This document shows positions 32,747 to 33,206 of a stretch of 33,206 bases of DNA, in pieces. Source of the stretch: UBA1723 sp018066165 (GTDB lineage Bacteria > Bacteroidota > Bacteroidia > Bacteroidales > Paludibacteraceae). The notes under the pieces are model-generated. The model had not been told where the DNA came from. It saw only the letters and a program-made list of their open reading frames with translations, and did no database searches. The first letter of the stretch is position 1, and each line of letters starts with the position of its first letter. Location: assembly GCA_018066165.1 (NCBI GenBank), contig JAGHRX010000064.1, forward strand, positions 1 to 33,206, in the 5' to 3' direction. The translations under genes were made by a program, and so were the position numbers.

Positions 32747-33206
32747 ATGATTAGAGAGGTAAAATTTGAGAGCCAGGATCGTCGTATCAAGCAGATTCTT
32801 GCAACTCTAGAGAAGCACGGAATCAAGAGCATTGAAGAGGCTAACGAGATTTGCGACAAGGCAGGTCTTGATCCATATAAGACATGTGAGGAGACTCAGA
32901 TGATCTGTTTCGAGAACGCAAAGTGGGCTTACGTAGTAGGTACTGCTATCGCTCTCAAGGAGAAGGCTAAGGACGCTGTTGAGGCTGCAAACTACATCGG
33001 TGAGGGTCTCCAGTCATTCTGTATCCCAGGTTCAGTTGCTGACGATCGTAAGGTAGGTATCGGTCACGGTGAGCTCGCAGCTCGTCTTCTCGAGCCAGAG
33101 ACAAAGTGTTTCGCATTCCTCGCTGGTCACGAGTCGTTCGCTGCTGCTGAGGGTGCAATCAAGATCGCTCAGATGGCTAACAAGTCACGTCCTGCTGACA
33201 AGCCTC
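32747..33206 (+). CDS. GGGtGRT protein (5' part; runs off the window)
   Basis: At least 153 residues are encoded before the window ends, with no stop. The protein starts MIREVKFESQDRRI and includes QMICFENAKWAYVVGTAIALKE, IGEGLQSFCIPGSVADDRKVGIGHGELAARLL and CFAFLAGHESFAAAEGAIKIA, all characteristic of the 'GGGtGRT protein' family; the name-giving glycine motif would lie beyond the window. It follows the scaffold-family gene by 6 bases and is surely co-transcribed. The biochemical role is not established; conserved cysteines and the partner suggest metal or Fe-S chemistry (inference). Confidence 0.88.
   Translation, partial: MIREVKFESQDRRIKQILATLEKHGIKSIEEANEICDKAGLDPYKTCEETQMICFENAKWAYVVGTAIALKEKAKDAVEAANYIGEGLQSFCIPGSVADDRKVGIGHGELAARLLEPETKCFAFLAGHESFAAAEGAIKIAQMANKSRPADKP

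Overview
The window is about 33 kb of chromosomal DNA from a member of the Bacteroidota, most likely order Bacteroidales. The evidence is the set of type IX secretion (T9SS) proteins (PorP/SprF-like barrels, gliding-motility-type C-terminal sorting domains), the Bacteroidota-style promoter boxes (TAnnTTTG), the ExbB-ExbD-ExbD cluster, the ArsE/F/G-type arsenic genes and the GGGtGRT protein. The genus cannot be fixed from the sequence. Every gene I accept is on the + strand. I see no rRNA, tRNA, CRISPR array, transposase or phage gene.

Layout: (1) 31-2921, the end of an arsenic-resistance operon: a small thioredoxin-like ArsE, ArsF, the ArsG permease, ArsC arsenate reductase and a UPF0718/ArsP-type permease, closed by a strong terminator. 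(2) 3080-20225, the core of the window: two type-B T9SS surface modules. Module 1 has two tandem paralogous giant secreted proteins (1117 and 1128 aa), an OmpA/PD40 lipid-free outer-membrane-type protein and a PorP/SprF barrel. Module 2 has one giant protein (1710 aa), a second OmpA/PD40 protein and a second PorP/SprF barrel. Each module ends in a clear terminator. The three giant proteins share an N-terminal array of nine beta-sandwich-like modules, a Big_2 Ig-like domain and a CHU_C-type sorting domain. The third also carries about six cysteine-paired Ig-like domains. (3) 20400-25134, two SGNH-hydrolase-like proteins and an MBOAT O-acyltransferase, resembling a cell-surface O-acetylation apparatus, followed by the housekeeping gene ispF. 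(4) 25883-28343, an ExbB / four-TM protein / ExbD / ExbD energy-transduction operon with a perfect-stem terminator. (5) 28460-31767, a protein of unknown function, a periplasmic-looking protein with two TonB C-terminal domains, and a secreted GH53 endo-galactanase with a T9SS-like tail. (6) 32039 to the end, an IscU/NifU-like scaffold protein and the 5' part of a GGGtGRT protein gene.

How the genes may work together: in the T9SS modules, PorP/SprF-type barrels are known to be needed for export or anchoring of neighbouring type-B substrates, and the OmpA domain can hold the assembly to peptidoglycan. My inference is that each module builds one cell-surface filament or adhesin on its own barrel and peptidoglycan anchor. 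The ExbBD operon and double-TonB protein suggest proton-motive-force coupling of outer-membrane uptake, and GH53 suggests use of pectic galactan. Small repeats (imperfect palindromes, an A+T-rich 14-28 bp repeat family, short tandem hexamer-like tracts) sit in many of the gaps and in one case inside a signal-peptide coding region.
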